DNA of 6,910 nt from an uncultured Lachnoclostridium sp. (GTDB lineage Bacteria; Bacillota; Clostridia; Lachnospirales; Lachnospiraceae): the NCBI GenBank assembly GCA_902464595.1, contig CABQJX010000134.1, positions 1 to 6,910 on the forward strand. The letters run 5' to 3'. The translations under genes and the position numbers were made by a program. Under the pieces are notes generated by a model. It was not told the DNA's origin. It saw nothing but the letters and a program-made list of their open reading frames with translations, and did no database searches. Shown one piece after another: positions 1-6,065 of the stretch (positions are counted from its first letter, which is position 1; every line of letters begins with the position of its first letter).

Positions 1-82
1 TGGGCGAAGGTGGATTCGAACCACCGAAGGCAGTGCCAGCAGATTTACAGTCTGTCCCCTTTGGCCACTCGGGAATTCGCCC
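1..82 (-). tRNA. tRNA-Tyr (anticodon GTA)
   Basis: The reverse complement folds as a class II tRNA. A 7-bp acceptor stem pairs GGGCGAA (76-82) with TTCGCCC (2-8), with discriminator A at position 1. The anticodon stem CAGA/TCTG encloses loop CTGTAAA, giving anticodon GTA (tyrosine). A long variable arm follows, and the T arm contains GGTTCGAATCC. The 82-nt body plus CCA gives the length usual for bacterial tRNA-Tyr. The window ends at the discriminator base, so whether CCA is encoded, and whether more tRNAs follow, cannot be seen. Identity is secure from the anticodon and the long variable arm. Confidence 0.97.
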
Positions 83-101
83 ATGCTGTTTACAAGCAGT
101 G

Positions 102-133
102 ATTATAGTATCATAAATGCAGAGAAAAATCAA
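102..133 (-). promoter_or_regulatory. possible promoter of tRNA-Tyr
   Basis: On the minus strand a perfect TATAAT (102-107) lies 20 nt before the tRNA 5' end, which would give a leader of roughly 12 nt. The best -35 candidate, TTGATT (128-133), is 20 bp away, longer than the preferred 17, so the -35 assignment is weak. The -10 alone is the main support. The tRNA could also be reached by readthrough from the upstream gntR gene, because no terminator is visible between them. Confidence 0.4.
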
Positions 134-163
134 GAGGTTTGAGGAGAAAGTTTTTGGTTTCTT

Positions 164-814
164 TTACTTTTTTTCGTGCATCATCAAAGGCATCATTAGG
201 TGGTGGATCATAATCTCATAAGCCTTTGGGCCATCTCCGGCTTTTAGGGCATCGAGATACTGACGGTGTTCCTCTACGGTTCCCTGGCTGCGCCCCTCAG
301 CAGTAAGGGCATCTTGGGAAGTAAGACGTATCAGATACAAAAGCCGTTGGAAGACCTGATTAAATTCATCATTCCCCATATAGTCTACCAAAAGAAGATG
401 AAAGTGATGGTCGCACTCAATAAAATTTTCTAATCCATGTTCCTGTTTCAATGCTGTTTCCATACCAGAAAGAGTTTCTTCAAGATTTTGGATTAGTTGT
501 TTTCCTTTTTCCGTCTTAACTTGAGCAGCAATCTGGTTGGTACAGAAGCCTTCAATCGCACATCGAATTTCGATACTGTCCTTCATATCTTTTTCATTTA
601 GCTGCCGGATCATAAACCCTTTGCTGGGAATAATGGTGATATAGCCATCCTGACTTAAACACTGGAGGGCTTCCCTCATGGGCGTGCGGGAAATACCGAT
701 GCGGGCAGACAGTTTTGTCTCAGAATAAAGCTGTCCCGGTTCTAGTTCACCGGACAAAATACTGTTTTTAATAGAATCATATGCCTGCATCTGAAGAAAA
801 CTTTTTTCTTTCAT
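164..814 (-). CDS. GntR-family transcriptional regulator, FCD (FadR-like) subfamily
   Basis: A 216-aa one-component regulator. Residues about 8-70 form a GntR winged helix: SETKLSARIGISRTPMREAL (31-50) carries the recognition helix, followed by the wing at about 58-70. Residues about 75-210 form an all-helical FCD effector domain. It has the expected metal/carboxylate ligands: D135 and H139 in DHHFH, H183 in EEHRQYL, and H204 or H205 near the end. In this family such a pocket binds small carboxylates such as sugar acids or dicarboxylates. The length is typical. The start is supported by AGAAGG (821-826, minus strand) six bases before the ATG. The gene is divergent from the TRAP operon, whose promoter carries a GTATAC-box array, so it is most likely that operon's substrate-responsive repressor and perhaps autoregulates. 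Family assignment is firm; effector and target are inferred. Confidence 0.93.
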   Translation of the reverse strand: MKEKSFLQMQAYDSIKNSILSGELEPGQLYSETKLSARIGISRTPMREALQCLSQDGYITIIPSKGFMIRQLNEKDMKDSIEIRCAIEGFCTNQIAAQVKTEKGKQLIQNLEETLSGMETALKQEHGLENFIECDHHFHLLLVDYMGNDEFNQVFQRLLYLIRLTSQDALTAEGRSQGTVEEHRQYLDALKAGDGPKAYEIMIHHLMMPLMMHEKK

Positions 815-856
815 ATCCTACCTTCTTTAAAATAATCTCAAGAATTCTTATCATTC

Positions 857-885
857 ATCTTAAGTCAAAGAGGCTTGTCTGTCAA
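857..885 (-). promoter_or_regulatory. predicted sigma-A promoter of the gntR gene
   Basis: Read on the minus strand, TTGACA (880-885, perfect -35) is followed after exactly 17 bp by TAAGAT (857-862, 4 of 6 matches to TATAAT). Transcription would start near 850, leaving a leader of about 35 nt before the ATG at 814. No GTATAC box lies here, so the operator array is about 140 bp upstream of this promoter. Any autoregulation would have to act at a distance or through another site, such as the AAGAATTCTT palindrome at 840-849. Confidence 0.7.
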
Positions 886-1017
886 GATTCCCTTGTTTGG
901 GTTTTATCCCAGGGGCTCTGATGAGATTCTTAAAATAACATAGATATATATTTTTTCCTGAAAAAAATACACAAAAATATCGTTAAAAATTTGTCTATTA
1001 TGTTGCTTACAGGAATC

Positions 1018-1046
1018 TTGACAGTATACCGATATGCCGGTATACT
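1018..1046 (+). promoter_or_regulatory. predicted sigma-A promoter of the TRAP/enzyme operon
   Basis: TTGACA (1018-1023) is a perfect -35. After exactly 17 bp comes TATACT (1041-1046), which matches TATAAT at 5 of 6 positions. Initiation would fall near 1053, giving a leader of about 75 nt before the ATG at 1128. The -10 is itself part of a GTATAC box, and another box fills the start of the spacer. Bound repressor would therefore occlude RNA polymerase directly. Confidence 0.8.
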
Positions 1047-1054
1047 GGTATACA
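1023..1054 (+). promoter_or_regulatory. GTATAC-box operator array, probable GntR-FCD binding site
   Basis: Four consecutive 8-bp units are visible: AGTATACC (1023-1030), GATATGCC (1031-1038, degenerate), GGTATACT (1039-1046) and GGTATACA (1047-1054). GTATAC is itself palindromic. A larger perfect inverted repeat also exists: AGTATACCG (1023-1031) and CGGTATACT (1038-1046) around a 6-bp centre. Short GT..AC palindromes of this kind are typical operators of FadR/FCD-type GntR proteins (for example TGGT...ACCA for FadR). The array covers the spacer, -10 and start region of the operon promoter. Assignment to the adjacent regulator is inference from position and motif type. Confidence 0.7.
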
Positions 1055-1112
1055 GATAAACAAAGCACCATGAATGGAGTTGGTGCAGTTGGTTTTACAG
1101 AAAACATAGTTT

Positions 1113-1120
1113 AAGGAGGA
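1113..1120 (+). promoter_or_regulatory. strong ribosome binding site for the first operon gene
   Basis: AAGGAGGA lies seven bases before the ATG at 1128. It fixes that start rather than the in-frame ATG five codons later. The stop codon of a tiny upstream frame (1112-1114) overlaps it. Confidence 0.85.
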
Positions 1121-1127
1121 AACAAAA

Positions 1128-1814
1128 ATGTGTGTTTATGAAATGGGAAATTTAAGAGTTGTTGATCTGTCCAAGATTTTGGATCCAGCTACAGAGAGCA
1201 GAAGATGCCATCTGTTCCGTTTTAATACAGGAGGACCAATCCCGGATTATCATACCAATATGGATCTGATGAGCCATCTGGGAACCCATTGCGAGTGTCC
1301 TTATCATCATGATGATAATTGGCCATCTGCTGCAGAATTACCTTTAACTACATTTTTAGGCCGTGCTGTGTATGTTGATTTCAAGGAGACAGTTGCAAAG
1401 AGAGGGCACATTACAGCTGCTGATCTGGATCGGGAAGCTGGGAAAGTAAAAGAAGGAGATATTGTAATTATTGATTCCTCTTATAAGCTGTATCCCTTTA
1501 CCCCGGATACGAACACAGAAAAGGATCAGCGTCTTCTGGTAGGAGCTGAGAGCGCCCAGTGGTTTAAGGATCACAAGGTAAAAGCAGTTGGTTTTGGCGA
1601 TGGCGTTTCTATCGAAAACTGCAATGAGGATGTAAAGCCTTTCCATGATATACTGATGGCTGAAAATATTGTATTCCTTGAAGTGCTGAGAAACTTAGAG
1701 CAGTTGAAGACAGATGTATTTTTCATGAGTTATTCTCCGCTTCCAATTATAGGACTTGACTCCAGCCCTGTGCGCGCCTATGCTATTGAAGGCCTGGCTG
1801 AATTTTCAAACTAG
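1128..1814 (+). CDS. cyclase-family metal-dependent hydrolase (kynurenine formamidase/isatin hydrolase superfamily, PF04199)
   Basis: A 228-aa cytosolic enzyme of the KynB-like swivelling-beta/alpha fold. The metal signature is HLGTHCECPYH at residues 50-60, corresponding to the family's HxGTHxDxPxH. It supplies H50, H54 and residue 56 as ligands and H60 as probable general base. H173 (PFHDIL) and E185 (FLEVLRNL) are 12 residues apart, matching the downstream His/Glu pair of KynB-type enzymes. Two departures are visible: Glu replaces the usual Asp at 56, and Cys residues flank it at 55 and 57. Family members hydrolyse amide or cyclic bonds (N-formylkynurenine, isatin), so this protein may open a ring or cleave an amide of the imported substrate. 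No tryptophan-degradation genes are nearby, so kynurenine is unlikely. It is the first gene of the operon, 47 nt before the reductase gene. The family is clear; the substrate is unknown. Confidence 0.88.
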   Translation: MCVYEMGNLRVVDLSKILDPATESRRCHLFRFNTGGPIPDYHTNMDLMSHLGTHCECPYHHDDNWPSAAELPLTTFLGRAVYVDFKETVAKRGHITAADLDREAGKVKEGDIVIIDSSYKLYPFTPDTNTEKDQRLLVGAESAQWFKDHKVKAVGFGDGVSIENCNEDVKPFHDILMAENIVFLEVLRNLEQLKTDVFFMSYSPLPIIGLDSSPVRAYAIEGLAEFSN

Positions 1815-1861
1815 GAAAAGACAGACAGAAAAATAAGCTTCTGTAAGCATAAGGAGAGATT

Positions 1862-2773
1862 ATGAGAATTGCAGTGATCGGCGCAGGGGCGATGGGTTCT
1901 ATCTATGGAGGTCATCTTTCCCAGCACAATGAAGTCATTTTAGTAGATACCAATCAAGGGACAGTAGAGCAGATACGCAGTCAGGGACTTTTTATTGATG
2001 AACAGGGGACGACGAACGGTTATCACCCAGGAGCTGTCTGCCATACAAAACAGGAAAAGCCGGCAGATTTGGTAATCTTGTTTGTAAAGGCATTATTTTC
2101 CAGAACTGCGCTGGAAGAAAATCGTTCCCTTATCGGCCCGGATACCCGTTTGATGACCCTTCAAAACGGAGCTGGGCATGAGGCTTTGTTAAGTGAATTT
2201 GTGAGCGAGGATCGTATTATCATCGGAACGACAGAGGACAACGGTGCGGTTCTTGCTCCCGGACATGTGAGGCGCGGGGGAACAGGAGTTACGAATGTAG
2301 GAATGCTGACTGAGGATCGGGAGGGATTTTTGCCAAAGATTAAGAAAAATTTTGATCGCTGCGGCTTTGAGGTGAGGATTCACGAGAATATCCAGTATCT
2401 GATCTGGGATAAGCTTTTTACTAACGTATCATTAAGTGCTCTGACAGGCATCCTCCAGGTAGATATGGGGTACATTGCTGCTGATGGGTGTGCCTGGAAG
2501 CTGTGCCGGCAGCTGATTCACGAAACAATACAGACTGCCGCTGCTGCAGGGCTTGTCTTTGACGAGGAGGCAGTAACGGAAAAGGTGCGAAAAACATCCT
2601 TAAACAACCCAAATGGCTGTACATCCATACGGGCGGATTTAAGAGACGGAAGAAAGACAGAAGTAGATACCATCAGCGGCGCTGTTGTGCAGGCTGCGAA
2701 AAAGTATCACGTGGAAGTGCCGGGACATGAATTTGTTGTAGGTCTGGTACATGCCATGGAGGGGAGAAAATAA
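1862..2773 (+). CDS. ketopantoate reductase (PanE/ApbA) family NAD(P)-dependent 2-keto-acid reductase
   Basis: A 303-aa two-domain dehydrogenase of usual length. The N-terminal Rossmann domain opens with IGAGAMG (6-12), and D29 ends beta-2. K76 (VKALF) and the QNGAG stretch (101-105) match the conserved lysine and asparagine of PanE. The C-terminal helical domain has IWDKLFTN (181-188), with K184 as catalytic lysine and N188 as substrate asparagine, and S255/E267/D269 in TSIRADLRDGRKTEVD. Active-site residues appear complete, so it should reduce a 2-keto acid to a 2-hydroxy acid, or oxidise the reverse. The operon context, and the lack of other pantothenate genes (panB, panC), argue that it acts on a TRAP-imported compound rather than as biosynthetic PanE. 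AAGGAG (1851-1856) lies five bases before the ATG. The stop is 16 nt before the next gene's start. Family certain, substrate inferred. Confidence 0.88.
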   Translation: MRIAVIGAGAMGSIYGGHLSQHNEVILVDTNQGTVEQIRSQGLFIDEQGTTNGYHPGAVCHTKQEKPADLVILFVKALFSRTALEENRSLIGPDTRLMTLQNGAGHEALLSEFVSEDRIIIGTTEDNGAVLAPGHVRRGGTGVTNVGMLTEDREGFLPKIKKNFDRCGFEVRIHENIQYLIWDKLFTNVSLSALTGILQVDMGYIAADGCAWKLCRQLIHETIQTAAAAGLVFDEEAVTEKVRKTSLNNPNGCTSIRADLRDGRKTEVDTISGAVVQAAKKYHVEVPGHEFVVGLVHAMEGRK

Positions 2774-2774
2774 C

Positions 2775-2780
2775 AGGAGG
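2775..2780 (+). promoter_or_regulatory. ribosome binding site deciding the start of the YhcH-family gene
   Basis: AGGAGG sits nine bases before ATG 2790, directly after the reductase stop codon. The upstream in-frame ATG at 2751 lies inside the reductase gene and has no such site, so 2790 is the start. Confidence 0.8.
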
Positions 2781-2789
2781 AACGGGAAT

Positions 2790-3254
2790 ATGATCTTTTC
2801 ATCAATTAAAAATGGGGACACATTTGAGTCTTATCCCCAAGCAATCCAAACCGCACTTGACTATTTAAAAAGTCATGATTTTACAGCCATGGAGCCAGGA
2901 GTATATGAGATCCAGGGAAAGGAGATCTATGCTCAGGTATTTGATGCGGTAACAGTAGAAGCAGACACAAAGAAAGCAGAATCCCACGAGAAATTCCTGG
3001 ATGTACAATTCCTTGTTTCCGGAAGAGAGCGCCTTGGATTTACTAAGAACACAGGAAATTATAAGGTGGCAGAGCATATTAAAGAGAGAGATCTTATTTT
3101 TTATGAGTCCGTAGAGGATGAGGGCTGGATCGAATCACGTCCTGGATGCTTTTGCGTATTTTTCCCATCTGATATTCACCGTCCAGAGTGTATTTCCGGT
3201 GAATCAGCAAAGCTGCGCAAGGTAGTAGTTAAAGTCAGCACAGATCTTCTGTAG
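2790..3254 (+). CDS. YhcH/YjgK/YiaL (NanQ-like) family protein, probable sugar-acid anomerase
   Basis: Starting at ATG 2790 the protein is 154 aa, the normal length for this cupin-like beta-sandwich family (DUF386). Landmarks are HEKFLDVQFLVSGRE (66-80), which carries the conserved His and acidic residues of the metal pocket. Further on, FFPSDIHRPE (124-133) supplies the second conserved His (H130), followed by the KVVVKV strand (144-149). E. coli relatives are NanQ (YhcH), which speeds sialic acid anomer interconversion, and YiaL, encoded beside the YiaMNO TRAP transporter. The position just ahead of a TRAP system is therefore typical. It probably interconverts ring and open forms of the imported acid so the reductase can use it. 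A longer reading frame from 2751 would add 13 residues (PWRGENNRR...) unlike the family, and is rejected. Family firm; anomerase role inferred by homology. Confidence 0.87.
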   Translation: MIFSSIKNGDTFESYPQAIQTALDYLKSHDFTAMEPGVYEIQGKEIYAQVFDAVTVEADTKKAESHEKFLDVQFLVSGRERLGFTKNTGNYKVAEHIKERDLIFYESVEDEGWIESRPGCFCVFFPSDIHRPECISGESAKLRKVVVKVSTDLL

Positions 3255-3261
3255 CGCATCC

Positions 3262-3267
3262 AGGAGG
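3262..3267 (+). promoter_or_regulatory. ribosome binding site deciding the dctP start
   Basis: AGGAGG ends one base before ATG 3269 but seven bases before ATG 3275. Only the second spacing is workable, so translation should begin at 3275. Confidence 0.75.
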
Positions 3268-3274
3268 AATGGGT

Positions 3275-4276
3275 ATGTTTAAGAAAATATGGATGACAGC
3301 AGGGATTTTGTGCATGGCAGGGCTTTTGTCTGCCTGTGGAAGGCATGAGGATCAGAAGGTTACAGAGATCCGCGTAGCATTTAACCAAAATGAAAATCAT
3401 CCCCAGTATTTGGCAATGAAACATTTGGGAGAAAAGTTTGAAGAAGCTACAGACGGCAGATACCATATGACGATTTATCCAAACGGTGTTTTGGGAGAAC
3501 AGGGGGCAATGGCGGAATTTATCCGTACAGGAGCCCTCCAGATGGCGATTGTTCCATGCAGTGTGCCGGAGGGATACGACGAGGATTTTGCGATTGTAGG
3601 AGCTCCTTATCTCTATGACAATATCGACCATCTGGGAAATACAGTAACCAGCGGTGTATTTGATGAATTGTTTGCTTCCACGGAAAAATATAAATTCCGT
3701 GTTATGACTGTCTACACAGCGGGAGAGAGAAATGTGTATGCCAAGAAACCCATTGAATCCGCTGAGGATTTGAAAGGAATGATCATACGCGTAAATGACA
3801 GCCCTACTTATGTGGAAATGGCAAAGCTGATGGGTGGAAACGGAAGCGTTATGGCTCAGTCTGAGGTTTATACGGCTCTTCAGCAGGGAGTTATCGATGC
3901 GGCTGAAAACAGTGAGCTGGTGTACCGCGATTTTAAAAACTATGAGGTAGCGCCTTATTACGCCTATACACGCCATATTGTCCATCCGGATGTAGTGCTT
4001 GCTAGCACTGCTTTCCTGAACTCTATGAGTCAGGAAGACCGGGCAATCTTTGAGCAGTTAATACTGGAATCCTCGAAGGAGGAGTTTGCTGTCTTTAAGG
4101 AATCCATTGAGCAGGCGAAGAAGGATACAGAAGCAGCAGGCGCACAGTTCTGCTATCCCGATACAGAGGAATTGAGAGAACGCTGTCTGCCCCTTTTGGA
4201 GCGGATTGCCAATCAATCTGAGATGACAAAGAAAATTTATGCGGATGTAACCGCGCTGAGAGAGGGGGGCCAATAA
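3275..4276 (+). CDS. dctP: TRAP transporter solute-binding protein (DctP family), lipoprotein
   Basis: From ATG 3275 the product is 333 aa. An N-terminal signal (MFKK, then a hydrophobic stretch at about 5-17) ends in the lipobox LSAC, with C21 the lipidated cysteine. It should therefore be anchored on the outer face of the membrane, as expected in Gram-positives. The mature part is a DctP-type periplasmic-binding fold. R152 (ERNVYAKKP) and R172 (KGMIIRVND) lie 20 residues apart, like the R127/R147 pair of SiaP. R172 matches the family arginine that clamps a substrate carboxylate. EVYTALQQGVIDAAEN (197-212) is the usual downstream signature. The ligand is thus probably an organic acid, but its identity cannot be read from sequence. 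The stop codon shares its last base with the ATG of dctQ (TAATG), implying translational coupling. Confidence 0.93.
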   Translation: MFKKIWMTAGILCMAGLLSACGRHEDQKVTEIRVAFNQNENHPQYLAMKHLGEKFEEATDGRYHMTIYPNGVLGEQGAMAEFIRTGALQMAIVPCSVPEGYDEDFAIVGAPYLYDNIDHLGNTVTSGVFDELFASTEKYKFRVMTVYTAGERNVYAKKPIESAEDLKGMIIRVNDSPTYVEMAKLMGGNGSVMAQSEVYTALQQGVIDAAENSELVYRDFKNYEVAPYYAYTRHIVHPDVVLASTAFLNSMSQEDRAIFEQLILESSKEEFAVFKESIEQAKKDTEAAGAQFCYPDTEELRERCLPLLERIANQSEMTKKIYADVTALREGGQ

Positions 4277-4755
4277 TGAAAACATTCAAGCAAGCATTGG
4301 ATCGCTTCCTTACCTTTGTATGTATTACTGATTTTATCGCTATGGTATTGCTGACTACTTACCAAGTAATCGTGAGATACATATTCAAAAGCCCCAGCAG
4401 CGTCAGTGAGGTGCTGACCCGCTACTGTTTTGTGTGGCTGATCCTTCTGTCCGCAACGTATGTGTTTGGACAGAGAGACCATATCTGTATTACTTTTATC
4501 AAAGATAAACTGACTGGAGGAGCTAAAAAGGCATTAGAAGCCCTGGGTGAGGCGGTTGTGATCTTGTTTTCCGCTTTGATCCTGGTATACGGCGGAAGCG
4601 TGATCACTACTATGAATATGCTCCAGTACGATTCCATTTTAAAGATTCCCACAGGGGCAGTTTACAGTATTATTCCTGTCTGTGGTGTGCTGATTATTTT
4701 TTACAGTATTTACAATCTGTGTGAGATTTTAAAGAAAGAAGAAGGGGGAATGTAA
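4276..4755 (+). CDS. dctQ: TRAP transporter small membrane subunit (DctQ family)
   Basis: A 159-aa membrane protein with four hydrophobic segments at about 15-34, 49-65, 91-112 and 128-149, the DctQ topology. The conserved stretch TYQVIVRYIFKSPSSVSEVLTRYCFVW (28-54), with an Arg after TM1 and an acidic residue before TM2, is characteristic of this subunit. It pairs with DctM to form the sodium-driven transporter core. Its ATG overlaps the dctP stop by one base, with a purine-rich GAGGGGGG (4262-4269) just upstream. Its stop lies 3 nt before dctM. Separate Q and M genes, rather than a QM fusion, are the common arrangement. Confidence 0.92.
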   Translation: MKTFKQALDRFLTFVCITDFIAMVLLTTYQVIVRYIFKSPSSVSEVLTRYCFVWLILLSATYVFGQRDHICITFIKDKLTGGAKKALEALGEAVVILFSALILVYGGSVITTMNMLQYDSILKIPTGAVYSIIPVCGVLIIFYSIYNLCEILKKEEGGM

Positions 4756-4758
4756 GCG

Positions 4759-6063
4759 ATGTCAATTGCGGTTCAAGTAGCCATTGTGATGGTGGTATTG
4801 CTGGTAGTGCTGTTGGCAGCGGGTGTGCCCATTGGAGTGGGAATTGGTCTTTCCTCCGCTGTTTCTATGATCTGCATGCTGCCAGGAAATGTTGCTTTTG
4901 CAACATCTGCTCAGCGGATTTTTGCAGGATCTAATTCGTTTTCACTGATCGCGATCCCGTTTTTTATCTTGGCAGGAAATATCATGAATAACGGTGGTAT
5001 TGCACTTCGCCTGGTAAACTGCGCGAAGGTTTTGGGAGGACGGATGCCAGGTTCTCTGGCACAGGCCAATGTGATTGCGAATATGCTGTTTGGAGCTATC
5101 AGCGGTTCAGGTGCAGCAGCGGCGGCAGCCATTGGAAGCACCATGGGGCCTTTGGAGGAAGCAGAAGGGTATGACAAGAACTATGCAGCAGCAGTTAATG
5201 TAGCTTCAGCTCCTGTGGGAATGCTGATCCCTCCCAGCAACACCATGATCGTTTATTCTACGGTAGCGGGAAGTGTGTCTATTGCAGCTTTGTTTATGGC
5301 TGGTTACGTTCCAGGTATTATTTGGGGAATCGGCGTGATCATTTTGGCTACGATCACAGCGAAAAAGCTGGGCTATCGGAGCTCCAGCCAGCTGACCATG
5401 GGAATTGTTTTAAAGACATTATGGGAGGCTGTTCCCAGTCTCTTGATGATTGTGATCGTGATCGGAGGCATTTTGTGCGGCGTGTTCACTGCTACAGAGG
5501 GATCTGCCGTTGCCGTTGTGTATGCAACCTTGCTGTCTCTGATTTATGGCTCCATTAAATTAAAGGATATTCCAAAAATCGTTTTGGATTCCGCTAAGAT
5601 TACGGGAACCATTACTTTTATGATCGGACTCTCCTCGATTATGTCCTGGGCCATGGCTTTTACGGGTATCCCGGATATGGTAGCCAATGCTGTTTTAAGT
5701 ATTACAGATAACAAATTTGTGATCCTGCTCCTGATCAACATAATCTTATTGTTTGTGGGAACATTTATGGATCCCACTCCGGCAATTCTGATCTTTACTC
5801 CTATTTTCCTGCCGATCTGTACAAGCCTGGGAATGAGTGCAGTACAGTTTGGTATTGTCCTCTGCTATAACCTGTCTGTGGGAACGATCACTCCTCCCGT
5901 TGGAACGATTTTGTTTACAGGATGTAAGGTGGGAGGAGTAACGATCGAAAGTGTGATCCGCCATCTTCTTCCGTACTTTGGCGTCATTATTATCGGGCTG
6001 CTTCTGGTGACTTATATACCAGCTTTGTCTATGGCTCTGCCGACTGTATTGGGGCTGGTATAA
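4759..6063 (+). CDS. dctM: TRAP transporter large permease subunit (DctM family)
   Basis: A 434-aa polytopic membrane protein of normal DctM length with about a dozen hydrophobic segments. Signatures in order are IPFFILAGNIM (66-76), the glycine/alanine-rich GAISGSGAAAAAAIGS (112-127) followed by GPLEEAEGY (130-138), GMLIPPSNTMIVYS (154-167), GVFTATEGSA (241-250), GTFMDPTPAILIFTPIFLPI (334-353) and the late GTITPPVG (375-382). The paired PP loops mark the two inverted halves of the elevator transport domain. It uses a sodium gradient, with substrate delivered by the DctP protein. It is the last gene of the operon: its stop is only 2 nt from the stop of the convergent DUF2752 gene, and the operon's terminator appears further on, inside that gene. 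Confidence 0.95.
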   Translation: MSIAVQVAIVMVVLLVVLLAAGVPIGVGIGLSSAVSMICMLPGNVAFATSAQRIFAGSNSFSLIAIPFFILAGNIMNNGGIALRLVNCAKVLGGRMPGSLAQANVIANMLFGAISGSGAAAAAAIGSTMGPLEEAEGYDKNYAAAVNVASAPVGMLIPPSNTMIVYSTVAGSVSIAALFMAGYVPGIIWGIGVIILATITAKKLGYRSSSQLTMGIVLKTLWEAVPSLLMIVIVIGGILCGVFTATEGSAVAVVYATLLSLIYGSIKLKDIPKIVLDSAKITGTITFMIGLSSIMSWAMAFTGIPDMVANAVLSITDNKFVILLLINIILLFVGTFMDPTPAILIFTPIFLPICTSLGMSAVQFGIVLCYNLSVGTITPPVGTILFTGCKVGGVTIESVIRHLLPYFGVIIIGLLLVTYIPALSMALPTVLGLV

Positions 6064-6065
6064 TC

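Larger units (their letters stand above)
815..1127. other. AT-rich divergent control region
   Basis: This 313-bp gap between the GntR gene and the operon has no credible gene. It holds a promoter for each direction (857-885 leftward, 1018-1046 rightward), the GTATAC operator array (1023-1054), and a 13-bp box repeated in opposite orientation at the two -35 elements. Between the promoters lies a strongly AT-rich stretch (about 935-1000) with a poly-T/poly-A mirror (TTTTTTC at 951-957, GAAAAAA at 960-966). That stretch could act as UP-element or bent DNA. The rightward 5' leader is about 75 nt. Confidence 0.7.

Noticed and set aside
951..966. TTTTTTC/GAAAAAA mirror as a bidirectional terminator
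   Set aside because: The stem would be almost entirely A-T with a 2-nt loop, so it is too weak and too tight to terminate; it is better read as A/T tracts in a promoter region.
904..1107. A 67-codon minus-strand frame in the divergent control region
   Set aside because: It crosses the rightward promoter and operator, has no ribosome binding site, and its product is of low quality.
2751..2789. Upstream start for the YhcH-family gene
   Set aside because: It would add 13 residues unlike the family and overlap the reductase gene, while AGGAGG points to ATG 2790.
3269..3274. ATG 3269 as the dctP start
   Set aside because: It is one base from the Shine-Dalgarno; ATG 3275 has a proper seven-base spacing and still yields a complete lipoprotein signal.
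3176..3985. A 269-codon open frame on the minus strand across dctP and the end of the YhcH-family gene
   Set aside because: It lies wholly antisense to two well-supported genes, has no ribosome binding site, and its His/Ser/Cys-rich product resembles no protein family. It is a by-product of the codon use of dctP.
4583..4592. GGTATACGG within dctQ as an extra operator
   Set aside because: A single GTATAC inside codons for LVYG, with no neighbouring boxes or promoter; chance is sufficient.
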